Shown: piece by piece, positions 1-6,927 of the stretch
Numbering within the stretch: the first letter of the stretch is position 1
Layout: each line of letters begins with the position of its first letter
IMG/VR virus record: IMGVR_UViG_3300028800_000117
Span: 1 to 54,209 of that record
Reading direction: 5' to 3' (one strand)
From: a virus
Length of the DNA stretch: 54,209 bases
The notes under the pieces: generated by a model
The model's input: the letters and a program-made list of their open reading frames with translations, nothing else
Told to the model about the DNA's origin: nothing
The model's database searches: none
Made by a program: the position numbers and the translations under genes

Positions 1-80
1 ACCTTGATGCCCTCCAAACTCGGGATTGCGTCAATCAGGCGTCGTAACTTTTCGGTGTCTATCGCAAAAGTCTTTTTCAC
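1..80 (-). CDS. Partial gene of unknown function (5' end only)
   Basis: Only the first 26 codons are visible; the frame runs off the left edge. It opens with GTG in a GTGA junction shared with the stop of the upstream gene, and an AGGAGAGG ribosome site sits seven bases before it, so the start and translational coupling are well supported. The N-terminus reads MKKTFAID followed by a charged helical stretch (KLRRLIDAIP). No domain can be named. Confidence 0.6.
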   Translation of the reverse strand, partial: MKKTFAIDTEKLRRLIDAIPSLEGIK

Positions 81-787
81 TTTGGATCCTCTCCTGCTCC
101 AGCGGCCCGCTCCAGTGCGCCCTCAAGGTACCGTACAGGCTTTCCAGTGGCCTTGGCGTGTTCAATCTCGCCGCGTGTCGAGTCTCCGATGTAGCCGCCA
201 ACGTTGAGCACTAACACCTCGTCGGCAAGGTCAATCTTTCGCTTGTGAAGTTCGTCCAGAGCAATCTTCTGCTCAGGTGTGACACCGCACTGCTCGCCGT
301 GCGCCTCATCCTGCGCGTGAGGATAGAAGCCGACCGACAGCACGATATTGCCTGCCATCGTTTCGCGGTAATTAGCTTTCTGGAACTCGGTGTAGAACCG
401 TGTCGAGCCGCACAGACACACAACTTTGGGCTTAGCATCCCGTTGCGCCAGAGCGGAGGTTGAGGGGAGGGAGAGAGCGGCCTTTGCGCGTTCCGTCCAG
501 CCAATCCATCCCCACGCAGGAACTTCGCCTGCATTCTCTACGGCATGAGCAACCAATGCGTGCAGCTGTCCGGCTCTCGCTACCCACTCCGCTGCCTGCT
601 GCTGGGATGTGGCTAGTTGGCGTTGGAGGTCGGCAATAACAGCTTGCTCACCGAAACTCTTTACTTCTTCTGGAGTCCATTCAGTTCGTACAAACGGCAG
701 CGATTGATGGAGCGGACATCCGGCACGGTTGGTTATGCCATTTGACCCAGTGTAACAACAGCAAAGGTCCTCTATGTGATCTCTCAC
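77..787 (-). CDS. Nucleoside 2-deoxyribosyltransferase-like Rossmann protein
   Basis: Protein of 236 residues. The first 115 or so look like a variable helical N-terminus with a Gln/Ala-rich segment. The C-terminal half carries the features of nucleoside 2-deoxyribosyltransferase-like folds: a first strand and loop VVCLCGSTRF (about 122-131), then IDLADEVLVLNVGGYIG (about 185-201), then a STRGEIEHA segment whose Glu occupies the usual catalytic position. Family members cleave or exchange N-glycosidic bonds of deoxynucleosides, and phage copies are thought to act in nucleotide metabolism; substrate is unknown here. The start is fixed by an ATGA overlap with the upstream gene, and its own stop overlaps the next GTG start. 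Confidence 0.7.
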   Translation of the reverse strand: MRDHIEDLCCCYTGSNGITNRAGCPLHQSLPFVRTEWTPEEVKSFGEQAVIADLQRQLATSQQQAAEWVARAGQLHALVAHAVENAGEVPAWGWIGWTERAKAALSLPSTSALAQRDAKPKVVCLCGSTRFYTEFQKANYRETMAGNIVLSVGFYPHAQDEAHGEQCGVTPEQKIALDELHKRKIDLADEVLVLNVGGYIGDSTRGEIEHAKATGKPVRYLEGALERAAGAGEDPK

Positions 788-1143
788 TTCCTGCTCCTTT
801 CCGCTTCCAACTGCTCTTTGCAGCGGGCGAGTTCGGCTTCGGCAGATTCGGCGCGCGTGTTAACAAGCACCCATTGTTCATCGGCAGTCACGCCGATACG
901 TTCAAGCTCATTGCGAGCATGGTGGTCCTTTGTAGATTCTCGTAGCCGCAACTCCCGCAGGCTGGCTTCGAGAGTGGCTATCTTCTCGGACATCGACCCG
1001 TGAGCTACTAATCCTGCTAGTCCTGCACTCGGCCTCTCGCGTGGGGCGGGTTGGGTGGAGTCGGTGGTCATGGGGTCGAGGTAGCCAATCCCCTTAGCGC
1101 GAAGTTCGGCGTCGATAGCTTTGGTGTCCTTGAAGTCAGGCAT
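784..1143 (-). CDS. Small coiled-coil protein, unknown function
   Basis: Protein of 119 residues starting MPDFKDTKAID. The start was chosen because GGAGAGGAAGCAG precedes this ATG, and a longer in-frame version would overlap the upstream gene. The middle is Pro/Ser-rich; from about residue 60 on (MSEKIATLEASLREL and later AESAEAELARCKEQLEAE) it is strongly helical with heptad spacing, so a dimeric coiled coil is likely. The stop overlaps the next start by four bases (ATGA). No family recognised; it belongs to a run of small accessory early genes. Confidence 0.65.
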   Translation of the reverse strand: MPDFKDTKAIDAELRAKGIGYLDPMTTDSTQPAPRERPSAGLAGLVAHGSMSEKIATLEASLRELRLRESTKDHHARNELERIGVTADEQWVLVNTRAESAEAELARCKEQLEAERSRK

Positions 1144-1175
1144 TCTGCTTCCTCTCCTCCGGGTGGGCCTCAGCC

Positions 1176-1544
1176 CTACAGACCCTTCCACTTCATCCAT
1201 CGCTCTCGCAGATACTTCTTGGCCTCGACGGTTTCCAGTTTGTCGAAGCACGATTCGTTTAGCTCTCCAAAGTTAGCAGTCAGTGACTCCCAAAAGTCAG
1301 AGCCGTATACCTCGCCGTCGCATGAGAACGCGGCGCGGATTTCGGCGCACACGGAGCAGGTGACAAAGCAGTTGAATTCCCCGTCCCACTTACCAGAAAC
1401 CTTCTGGTAAACCTGCCCGACCGCTATTATCCTGCGGCATTCCTCGCACTTGTGCTCCTTGCGAGCCTTCGGCCACGAGACCTCGAAGAACTCCGGACTA
1501 TCGCCTTCGTAATCGTTGTATACGCAAACACCACAATCAGCCAT
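1176..1544 (-). CDS. Zinc-ribbon protein, unknown function
   Basis: Protein of 122 residues starting MADCGVCVYNDYEG. It contains HKCEECRRI (about 35-43) and, some 25 residues later, CFVTCSVC, which together form a likely four-cysteine zinc ribbon; a C-terminal helical region ends in basic/aromatic residues (RERWMKWKGL). The GAGGGTAGCA site before this ATG and the 8-base overlap with the upstream gene favour this start over longer in-frame ones. The role is not known; small Zn-ribbon proteins are unusually frequent in this region. Confidence 0.7.
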   Translation of the reverse strand: MADCGVCVYNDYEGDSPEFFEVSWPKARKEHKCEECRRIIAVGQVYQKVSGKWDGEFNCFVTCSVCAEIRAAFSCDGEVYGSDFWESLTANFGELNESCFDKLETVEAKKYLRERWMKWKGL

Positions 1545-1749
1545 TGCTACCCTCAACCGGACGGGACTCGGTACGCTCATTGAACTTTGTCCGAATGCCG
1601 CATCCGTCGTCACCTGACTTGACTGCGAGCATGTGACAGTGGTTGAAACACCATCCACACAGAAGCATTTTGCAGTTGAAGCAGCGAGTGCGTCGATGTG
1701 GGCGCTCAACCTCCTCGCCGCGGTCCTCGCAGAAAGTACGTTCAACCAC
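1537..1749 (-). CDS. Cysteine-rich small protein, putative zinc-binding
   Basis: Protein of 70 residues. The cluster CFNCKMLLCGWCFNHCH (about 23-39) has two CxxC-type pairs and a His, suggesting one structural zinc. It overlaps the genes on both sides by 8 bases, a spacing typical of coupled translation in this operon. Outside the cysteine cluster it is charged and probably disordered. No family recognised. Confidence 0.6.
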   Translation of the reverse strand: MVERTFCEDRGEEVERPHRRTRCFNCKMLLCGWCFNHCHMLAVKSGDDGCGIRTKFNERTESRPVEGSNG

Positions 1750-2227
1750 GCTGTTCCTCCTCTCGCGGACGGGACTTCAGGGATTCGATGCGCTTGGCAC
1801 ACGTGACCGCAACGTCAACAGACTCCTTCGGAGCCACGCGATACAGGCGACTATCGCCCTCGGCGTTGCACACGGCTATAGCCTCATCCAGCGCGGCGTT
1901 TCGTATGTCGTGGCTGTATCTATTGACCAAAGTTGTGGCGACGGCAATGGGGGAACCCGCTGGCTCGCTGGCCTGCCGGGACTCCCGTTCCCTTGCTGCG
2001 CGGTCACACGCTTCTACGGTTAGGCGTGACACATCTTCTGCGGTCATGGCCGGACGAGACTCCACGGCACGAACGTAAGCTGTAGCCCGGTAGTGATTAT
2101 GCTCGTCAGAGAACCGCCTAGCCGCAGCATTTGCGGGGGCTTCATCCAAGAAGCAATGCTCGGTTATGGGCTGCCAATCGCCTGCCTCGTATAGATATTC
2201 CACCACCCAAAGCCGCTCACTCAGCAT
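1742..2227 (-). CDS. Hypothetical protein
   Basis: Protein of 161 residues starting MLSERLWVVEYL. The ATG follows GGGAGGGAACG and overlaps the upstream stop (ATGCTGA). The first 50 residues (EYLYEAGDWQPITEH, then AARRFSDEHNHYRATAYVRAVE) resemble a small alpha/beta domain of the kind used by phage proteins describing a cell or argument in a short sheet, but no family can be assigned. The middle is Arg/Glu-rich and the C-terminal third helical with an AALDEAIAVC segment. Function unknown. Confidence 0.65.
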   Translation of the reverse strand: MLSERLWVVEYLYEAGDWQPITEHCFLDEAPANAAARRFSDEHNHYRATAYVRAVESRPAMTAEDVSRLTVEACDRAARERESRQASEPAGSPIAVATTLVNRYSHDIRNAALDEAIAVCNAEGDSRLYRVAPKESVDVAVTCAKRIESLKSRPREEEQRG

Positions 2228-2466
2228 CGTTCCCTCCCGTTTCGCACCCATCCCCACGACGTGCCGTCATGCTTCCATCGGCACAACCCCTCTCGCTCCA
2301 TGCGTTTTAGGATACGTGCAGCCGCACCACCCAGACCTTGTGCCCGAAGCGTAGAATCCGGCCAGATCGACTGTCCAACGCTGGATGCAACAAGTGGTTG
2401 ATTGGTTAGAACTGCCAGTGCCCGCTCCCTAGCCACGTCATAACTTACTGGAGTCTTGACCCTCAT
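2221..2466 (-). CDS. Putative small winged-helix protein
   Basis: Protein of 81 residues. The pattern of a helix (YDVARERALAVL), a second helix with SVGQSIWP, a third helix (AAARILKRMEREGLC) and a C-terminal hairpin (RWKHDGTSWGWVR) matches a minimal winged helix-turn-helix, suggesting nucleic-acid binding. This is inferred from secondary-structure pattern only. It overlaps the neighbours by ATGA-type junctions and is translated as part of the same operon. Confidence 0.55.
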   Translation of the reverse strand: MRVKTPVSYDVARERALAVLTNQPLVASSVGQSIWPDSTLRAQGLGGAAARILKRMEREGLCRWKHDGTSWGWVRNGRERC

Positions 2467-2714
2467 TCGTTCCCTCCCTTGCGGGCCTCGGCCAGAGCCT
2501 TCACCAGAGAATCCTCGGCAGCGTAAAGCGCGTGCATTGCGGCGGTAGTCTCGGCGTCTCCGAAGTTCGCGCGGCGTGTATGGTAGATGGGGCCATCGAA
2601 TTTAATCGCCCGCCACGCTTCGACAGCCCGCAACAAATCCTGGATTCGCTCCCGCTCGGCGGTTCTGGAAGCTCGACGAAGCTCTAAAGTTTGAGCGCAA
2701 GGGCGAGACTTCAT
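2463..2714 (-). CDS. Hypothetical helical protein
   Basis: Protein of 83 residues from the ATG that overlaps the upstream stop as ATGA (MKSRPCAQTLEL). It is almost entirely helical with two Arg/Glu-rich segments (RTAERERIQDLLRAVEAW and AMHALYAAEDSLVKALAEA). A longer in-frame start exists but would run through the upstream gene. Unknown function. Confidence 0.55.
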   Translation of the reverse strand: MKSRPCAQTLELRRASRTAERERIQDLLRAVEAWRAIKFDGPIYHTRRANFGDAETTAAMHALYAAEDSLVKALAEARKGGNE

Positions 2715-2812
2715 GGTGGCAGATGCGAGTCGCGCAAGAAACAGGGGCCGCCAACGTGGATGATCTCCTTGCCGCACTCATCGCACTTCGCCGTGATGCG
2801 AACCTTTGCCAT
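2711..2812 (-). CDS. Very small zinc-ribbon peptide
   Basis: Peptide of 33 residues, MAKVRITAKCDECGKEI and a second half ending GGPCFLRDSHLPP. One CxxC pair plus a distal Cys and His could hold a zinc. The start is supported by GGAGAGGCAG directly upstream and the end by an ATGA overlap with the next gene. CDECGK-type peptides are common among phage accessory proteins but have no known role. Confidence 0.5.
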   Translation of the reverse strand: MAKVRITAKCDECGKEIIHVGGPCFLRDSHLPP

Positions 2813-2963
2813 TCTGCCTCTCCTGTTCTGGGCCGCTGGCCCCGATAAAGCTGAATGAGGAGTGCCGCCTTGCAATATCGCCGTCATCCCGCGCGGAAAT
2901 GCGGCGCACATGGAGACTGGTCGCACTCCCCAACTTGTACATAAACCTGTTCTTTCCCCTCCG

Positions 2964-3422
2964 CTACGGGTTAAGAATCTGCTCTCCCCAGAAATCCGGC
3001 GAAGGGAATATCGGTGCATACAGCGTCCCGTTGAGCCAGTTCAGCAACACCTTCCCGGTGCGACCATTACCGTCCACGAAGGGATGAATCAACTCGAACT
3101 CGCGGTAGAAATCGAGCGGCTCCATTTTGTCGCGGCGCAGAAACAGGGAGTTGAGCATCGCGTGCACTTCTTTTGCGGGAGGACAAATCCGCGTGCCGAC
3201 GCGAACCCCACAATTGCGGAATCCAGGGCTGTTTTTGTGCCGCTCGATGAGCGTCCCCAAACAGTGGGCATCAACGACCGATGGCTTGGTCTTTTGCCCT
3301 AAAGCATAGGTCCACGCTTCTAGCATCCACGCCACGCGCTCGATGCCTTCCAGCGCCGCTACATCGTGGCCCTGCCGATGAACTTCTTCGCGGACATAAT
3401 CGATCACGTTCCATATTTCCAT
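2964..3422 (-). CDS. Fic/Doc-family protein (putative AMP- or phosphotransferase)
   Basis: Protein of 152 residues with the Fic signature HPFVDGNGRTGK near residue 112, the loop that binds the nucleotide and supplies the catalytic His. The second basic position of the canonical HPFxxGNGRxxR motif is Lys instead of Arg. Fic proteins transfer AMP or other nucleotide parts to hydroxyl groups of proteins, and Doc proteins phosphorylate EF-Tu. It is compact, close to a bare Fic core, with no obvious inhibitory helix or antitoxin gene beside it. A GGGGAAAGAAC ribosome site precedes the ATG. The target is unknown; takeover of a host protein is a reasonable guess. Confidence 0.85.
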   Translation of the reverse strand: MEIWNVIDYVREEVHRQGHDVAALEGIERVAWMLEAWTYALGQKTKPSVVDAHCLGTLIERHKNSPGFRNCGVRVGTRICPPAKEVHAMLNSLFLRRDKMEPLDFYREFELIHPFVDGNGRTGKVLLNWLNGTLYAPIFPSPDFWGEQILNP

Positions 3423-3472
3423 GTTCTTTCCCCTCCGCTGCCCGCCGTCACCTGGCCTACCGAATAGTTACG

Positions 3473-3541
3473 TTATTGCGAAACCACGCCCGGATGACGA
3501 TTAGTCGGCTGCTTAGCTACAATGTCGTCAACTTTGGCCAT
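3473..3541 (-). CDS. Possible 22-residue peptide
   Basis: A short frame MAKVDDIVAKQPTNRHPGVVSQ-like in composition, preceded by AAGGAATCAGAG, an acceptable ribosome site. It fills the gap between the zinc-ribbon gene and the Fic gene in an otherwise gapless operon. There is no homology evidence and it may be untranslated. Confidence 0.25.
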   Translation of the reverse strand: MAKVDDIVAKQPTNRHPGVVSQ

Positions 3542-3578
3542 CTCTGATTCCTTCACGGCGGACCCGGTCCCCCGCCTG

Positions 3579-3770
3579 CTAACCCTCAAACCTCTGGCAC
3601 GGGCACCGCTCCGTCCAGTTCTTACCCTTCTCCGCTACTTCCGGCGCGAGCAGGATCATGCAGGCTCCAGTTCCCGCTGTCTTGTGAGCGGTTCGACTGT
3701 GGCCGCACGAGCAGAGTAAAGTTGCGCTCCAGCAGGAGAGGGATGTCGGTGCGGGCGTGGGCCGTATCAT
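3579..3770 (-). CDS. Zinc-ribbon protein with CxCGHS motif
   Basis: Protein of 63 residues from the only canonical start in this frame. The core CSCGHSRTAHKTAGTGAC followed 22 residues later by CPCQRFEG is a characteristic short zinc-ribbon pattern found in many small phage and actinobacterial proteins. The first 19 residues are low-complexity and the ATG has no ribosome site, so the true N-terminus may be the overlapping upstream frame, reached by a frameshift. Role unknown. Confidence 0.55.
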   Translation of the reverse strand: MIRPTPAPTSLSCWSATLLCSCGHSRTAHKTAGTGACMILLAPEVAEKGKNWTERCPCQRFEG

Positions 3771-3864
3771 TGCGAGTCCGTTTAATCCACGGCCCCTTAG
3801 CCGCCTTCTTCTCGCGCTCCGCTATCTGTTGCTCATCCTCTCGCAGTAGATCGTCTCGTTCCAT
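3622..3864 (-). CDS. Charged N-terminal frame overlapping the zinc-ribbon gene
   Basis: Frame of 80 codons whose ATG overlaps the upstream gene's end by a few bases. The first 31 residues (MERDDLLREDEQQIAEREKK and on) look like genuine helical protein, while the last 50 lose protein character exactly where the other frame shows the CxCGHS ribbon. Either two overlapping genes exist, or this is the 5' half of one gene interrupted by a frameshift. Confidence 0.45.
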   Translation of the reverse strand: MERDDLLREDEQQIAEREKKAAKGPWIKRTRNDTAHARTDIPLLLERNFTLLVRPQSNRSQDSGNWSLHDPARAGSSGEG

Positions 3865-3865
3865 G

Positions 3866-4072
3866 TCAGGCTCCCTCGCTCTCCGCCGGATAGATGAGAT
3901 CCATCGGATGAACTGGAACGTCAAAATTCCGGCCATCGAACTTGACGTGGACGTAATGGTCGTAACTGCGCTTCCGCGCGACGACACCTTGCTTCCCGCT
4001 GTCCTTCATCGTGACGCGCATCCCCGGTTCTGGATTCACGCCGTAATAAGACTTCACGTACTCATACGCCAT
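3866..4072 (-). CDS. Small SH3-like barrel protein
   Basis: Protein of 68 residues. The succession GMRVTMKDSGKQGVVARK, then YVHVKFDGRNFDVPVHPMDL has the strand-turn-strand pattern of small SH3-like barrels common in phage accessory proteins (G-R-G-x-V, then a DG turn, then HPxDL). A GGGGGAGAAGA ribosome site precedes the ATG. No biochemical role can be stated. Confidence 0.65.
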   Translation of the reverse strand: MAYEYVKSYYGVNPEPGMRVTMKDSGKQGVVARKRSYDHYVHVKFDGRNFDVPVHPMDLIYPAESEGA

Positions 4073-4100
4073 TCTTCTCCCCCTTACCGCGCGGCCCAGC

Positions 4101-4352
4101 CTAACCGGCTACAGTGTGCGCCGCAACGTACTCGACCACATCGCGGACCGTGACCAACTTCTCCGCGTCTGCGTCAGAAATCTCAAGGTCGAACTCGCCT
4201 TCCAGTGCGATAACCAACTCGACCACATCCAGAGAATCGGCGTCCAGATCGAGAACAATGTTGGACTCGTCCTTGATCTCCTCAATTCCAACTCCAAGTT
4301 GCTCCGCGATGATGCCGTGGATTCTCTGGGCGATGACTTCCTTGTCAGCCAT
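4101..4352 (-). CDS. acpP: Acyl carrier protein
   Basis: Protein of 83 residues, full length for a type II acyl carrier protein: acidic four-helix pattern with the phosphopantetheine site DADSL, Ser40 being the attachment residue, preceded by the usual NIVLDLDA segment and followed by [12 protein letters not shown]. Bacterial ACPs shuttle acyl chains on a 4'-phosphopantetheine arm for fatty-acid and lipid synthesis and need a host transferase. It sits 13 bases behind dnaB with an excellent GGAGG site. No acyltransferase or synthase gene is adjacent, so it would have to work with host enzymes, or act as a decoy or binding partner. Confidence 0.92.
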   Translation of the reverse strand: MADKEVIAQRIHGIIAEQLGVGIEEIKDESNIVLDLDADSLDVVELVIALEGEFDLEISDADAEKLVTVRDVVEYVAAHTVAG

Positions 4353-4365
4353 TAACTACCTCCGT

Positions 4366-5724
4366 TCAGTTTGTGATAGCAAGATTCTCAAACCGTGTGT
4401 ACTTGGCAATAAATGCCAGGTTGGCCGTTCCTGTAGCGCCGTCGCGGTTCTTGGCGACAATCGCCTCGGCGAGCCCTTCCAGGTCAGGATCGTTGTCGTA
4501 CATCTCTGGACGATGCACAAAGACCACAATATCGGCGTCCTGCTCCACCGAACCGGATTCCCGAAGGTCGGACAAAATCGGCCGCTTGTCGCTTCTACCT
4601 TCCACGGCCCGGCTCAACTGCGACAACGCCAGTACCGGGCACTCCAGATCCTTCGCCACGGCCTTCAGTGACCGCGATATGGCCGACACTTCCTGCGTTC
4701 GGTTCTCGAACTTGCCACCGCCGCTCATCAACTGGAGGTAGTCAACAACTGCCAGGTCAAGGCGCCCTTCCTTGCGCTTCAACTGCCGACACTTGGACCG
4801 CAGCCGAATCGGAGTCAGATGGCTGCTGTCGTCGATGAATAGTCGCTTCTCCGCGAGGTCGGAGATGGCCGTGGAGAGCCTGCGATTGTCTTCCTGGTCG
4901 CCCCACCCGTACTGTCGCGTCGAGTACGCGCGTAGGTTGATCTTCGCCATCGACGCCAGTAACCGAGACTCTATCGCCTGTTTGAACATCTCCAGCGAGA
5001 ACAACGCCACCACCAGTTCCTGGTCCTTCGCGAGAATGTTCTGGATGATGTTAAGCGCCAGAGAGGTCTTTCCAACCCCGGGGCGGGCGGCGATCACGAT
5101 CAGATTCGACTTCATCAGACCGCCGATGATATCGTCCAGCTTCTCGTATCCGGTCGGTGTACCCGACATCACAACCGGGTTCAGTATCTTGGACACGTAA
5201 CCGTCAATGCCGCCGGCGTCTCCCACTGAGTCACTAAACGTGGCCCACTTCCGCTCCTGCACGTTCTCAGTCAGGCGCGTGATCGCCAGTTCGGCCCGGG
5301 CCAGTACGTCCTCGGAACTTTCGTTCTGCTCAATGGCTTCAGCGATCGCCGTCTGCGCCACGTTTATCAGACCGCGGAGCATGGCCTTCTCGCGCACAAT
5401 CTTGACGTAGGCGAGAATGCTGGGTCTGTCGGGCACACCGTCCAACAGTGACGACAGGTACGCGACTCCGCCGATGGCTTCGACTTCGTTGTGCCGCGAC
5501 AGTTCCTCGCTGAGAAGAATCATGTCGATCGGCTTGCCAGCTTCGCGGAGCTCTACCATGCGATTCCATATGCGACGGTTGGCATCAAGAGAGAACTCAT
5601 CCCCGGTCAGGAACTCGACCGCTTCGTCGTAATGTGATTGGTCCAGCAAGATCGCCCCCAAGACGGCGCGCTCCGCCTCCAGGTTGGCAGGCGGTCGCTG
5701 ATCGAACTCCATCTCTCTCGACAA
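4366..5724 (-). CDS. dnaB: Replicative DNA helicase, DnaB family
   Basis: Protein of 452 residues, the usual DnaB length. An N-terminal helical primase-binding domain (LEAERAVLGAILLDQ at about 15-29) is followed by a linker and the RecA-like motor with Walker A ARPGVGKTS (about 213-221), SLEM motif, Walker B LAVVDYLQLM (about 324-333), the SQLSR sensor, and a late DADIVVFVHRPE segment with the arginine finger region. The hexamer unwinds the fork. No primase, loader or polymerase was found in the window, so these come from the host or from unseen genes. It is followed closely by the ACP gene. Confidence 0.97.
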   Translation of the reverse strand: MSREMEFDQRPPANLEAERAVLGAILLDQSHYDEAVEFLTGDEFSLDANRRIWNRMVELREAGKPIDMILLSEELSRHNEVEAIGGVAYLSSLLDGVPDRPSILAYVKIVREKAMLRGLINVAQTAIAEAIEQNESSEDVLARAELAITRLTENVQERKWATFSDSVGDAGGIDGYVSKILNPVVMSGTPTGYEKLDDIIGGLMKSNLIVIAARPGVGKTSLALNIIQNILAKDQELVVALFSLEMFKQAIESRLLASMAKINLRAYSTRQYGWGDQEDNRRLSTAISDLAEKRLFIDDSSHLTPIRLRSKCRQLKRKEGRLDLAVVDYLQLMSGGGKFENRTQEVSAISRSLKAVAKDLECPVLALSQLSRAVEGRSDKRPILSDLRESGSVEQDADIVVFVHRPEMYDNDPDLEGLAEAIVAKNRDGATGTANLAFIAKYTRFENLAITN

Positions 5725-5728
5725 TTAG

Positions 5729-5905
5729 CTACTCCTGTGACTGACCAAAGGCCGATGCGACGACCGACGGGAGGTTCAACCGCAGGCCGTCGATGTCGCG
5801 CGTGTTCCACACCCTCCGCCGGATGTGACGCGGCCAGTCGTCGGCCAATCGCTGCAGAACGGAGAGCAGGTCGGCAGATTCAAGTTGAGTCGTTGGTTCC
5901 ATCAT
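5729..5905 (-). CDS. Small protein of unknown function upstream of dnaB
   Basis: Protein of 58 residues starting at an ATGATG that overlaps the upstream stop. It shows one helix (ESADLLSVLQRLADDWP) and an Arg-rich middle (RHIRRRVWNTRD). It ends four bases before the dnaB start, so a helicase-loading role is conceivable by position alone; nothing in the sequence proves it. Confidence 0.55.
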   Translation of the reverse strand: MMEPTTQLESADLLSVLQRLADDWPRHIRRRVWNTRDIDGLRLNLPSVVASAFGQSQE

Positions 5906-6126
5906 CCGAGTTTCCTGTACGGGTACAAACCCTTGATCTGCGAGTTCAGCCAACCGCCAGCCGACGGAGAGTTCTCGAAGCCCATCGCGGTCGTCTCGGG
6001 AACGTTGGAGTAAACATACGTTCCGCCGTGGTTGAAGGTGACCGTCAGGTCGCCAGTCTCGTCATCCCACGAAATAGCGGTTATGTTGCCGGACTCGGAA
6101 GAGAAGTTGATGTCACGCGGTGCCAT
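5902..6126 (-). CDS. KTSC domain protein
   Basis: Protein of 74 residues that is essentially one KTSC domain: a first strand with INFSSESGNITAISWD, the strand pair LTVTFNHGGTYVYSNVP, then a helix with FENSPSAGGWLNSQIKG. KTSC domains occur alone in phages and at the end of some lysyl-tRNA synthetases; their ligand is uncertain. The GTGAGGT site before the ATG decides the start. A second KTSC domain is found at the N-terminus of the 469-residue protein nearby. Confidence 0.8.
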   Translation of the reverse strand: MAPRDINFSSESGNITAISWDDETGDLTVTFNHGGTYVYSNVPETTAMGFENSPSAGGWLNSQIKGLYPYRKLG

Positions 6127-6175
6127 GATTACCTCACTTTCCTTGTGATTGAAGTAGTCAACGGGATGCGGTGGT

Positions 6176-6484
6176 TCACGCATCGGCCTCGTTCGGCTTT
6201 GCGTCAAGATCGAGAACAACCCGCTTGTCCTCCGGGATCATGTCGCAGATTTCCTGAAATGTGGGACGCGGACGATCACCAACTAATTCAGCTCTAAGAT
6301 TTTCGGGCCGCGCGAACTCGTGCGTCCACACAGAACGGCCCAAGACCTTCTCGACCGCTTCTTGGAACCTGTCAAACGGCATACACAGCCGTTCTTCATT
6401 GAGTTGAAAGTCCACGATCTGCTCATTGGTGGCAAAGTTCCACCATCCAGAGTTAGCGAGTTTTACTGCGTCATCGTATTCCAT
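6176..6484 (-). CDS. Hypothetical early protein
   Basis: Protein of 102 residues beginning MEYDDAVKLANSGWW. It combines short helices (DRFQEAVEKVLGR) with acidic turns and ends PNEADA. Acidic and soluble; similar lengths and openings occur among phage early proteins, but no domain is recognised with certainty. Confidence 0.6.
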   Translation of the reverse strand: MEYDDAVKLANSGWWNFATNEQIVDFQLNEERLCMPFDRFQEAVEKVLGRSVWTHEFARPENLRAELVGDRPRPTFQEICDMIPEDKRVVLDLDAKPNEADA

Positions 6485-6511
6485 TTTGCTTTCCCTTCCG
6501 CGCGGTGCTGC

Positions 6512-6736
6512 CTATTCTTCGACCACAACGACTTTATCCGCCTGCAACTTGTCGTTGTGCTTGCCGATCTGAAACTCGACCAGTTGGTCTTTCTCCAACT
6601 GCTTGTAGCCGTCGGTCTGGATCTGGGAGTAATGCACGAAGTATTCGACCTCGGTCGTCAGTTCCTTGACGAACCCGAACCCCGTCTTGTCGTTGAACCA
6701 GACCACGCGGCCTCTTACGCGAACGTTTGAACCCAT
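6512..6736 (-). CDS. Cold-shock domain protein
   Basis: Protein of 74 residues with the cold-shock (OB-fold) signatures: RGRVVWFNDKTGFGFVKE at about 8-25 contains RNP1 (GFGFV), and YFVHYSQIQ at about 32-40 contains RNP2. These bind single-stranded RNA or DNA and melt RNA structure. It is the normal length of CspA-type proteins. It lies three bases after the upstream gene, in the early operon leading to dnaB; a role as RNA chaperone or antiterminator during early transcription is plausible. Confidence 0.92.
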   Translation of the reverse strand: MGSNVRVRGRVVWFNDKTGFGFVKELTTEVEYFVHYSQIQTDGYKQLEKDQLVEFQIGKHNDKLQADKVVVVEE

Positions 6737-6738
6737 TG

Positions 6739-6927
6739 TTATCTCTCCGATCTCTTGACGCGCCGAACCTTCTTCGACTTGACTACACACCGCTCGATTG
6801 CTGGCGGCAGACCCCATCCGTTGGCGGTGATCAGGGAACCGTTCCACTTGCGGACCTTGTGTTTGAACCTGTGTACGCGCCCAGAGAATCCGCGCCACCA
6901 GATGCGATACCACCAGTCGGCATTCAC
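6739..6927 (-). CDS. Small basic protein, unknown function
   Basis: Protein of 62 residues, very basic and Trp-rich at the N-terminus (MNADWWYRIWWRGFSGR) with a Lys/Arg-rich tail (KSKKVRRVKRSER). It overlaps the upstream gene by four bases and abuts the cold-shock gene. Nucleic-acid or membrane-surface binding is suggested by composition only. Confidence 0.55.
   Translation of the reverse strand: MNADWWYRIWWRGFSGRVHRFKHKVRKWNGSLITANGWGLPPAIERCVVKSKKVRRVKRSER

Noticed and set aside
2778-2942. A 54-codon frame MYKLGSATSLHVRR... between the Fic and zinc-ribbon genes
   Set aside because: The ribosome site is too far (about 13 bases), it overlaps the start of the next gene and the codon and residue pattern is not protein-like.
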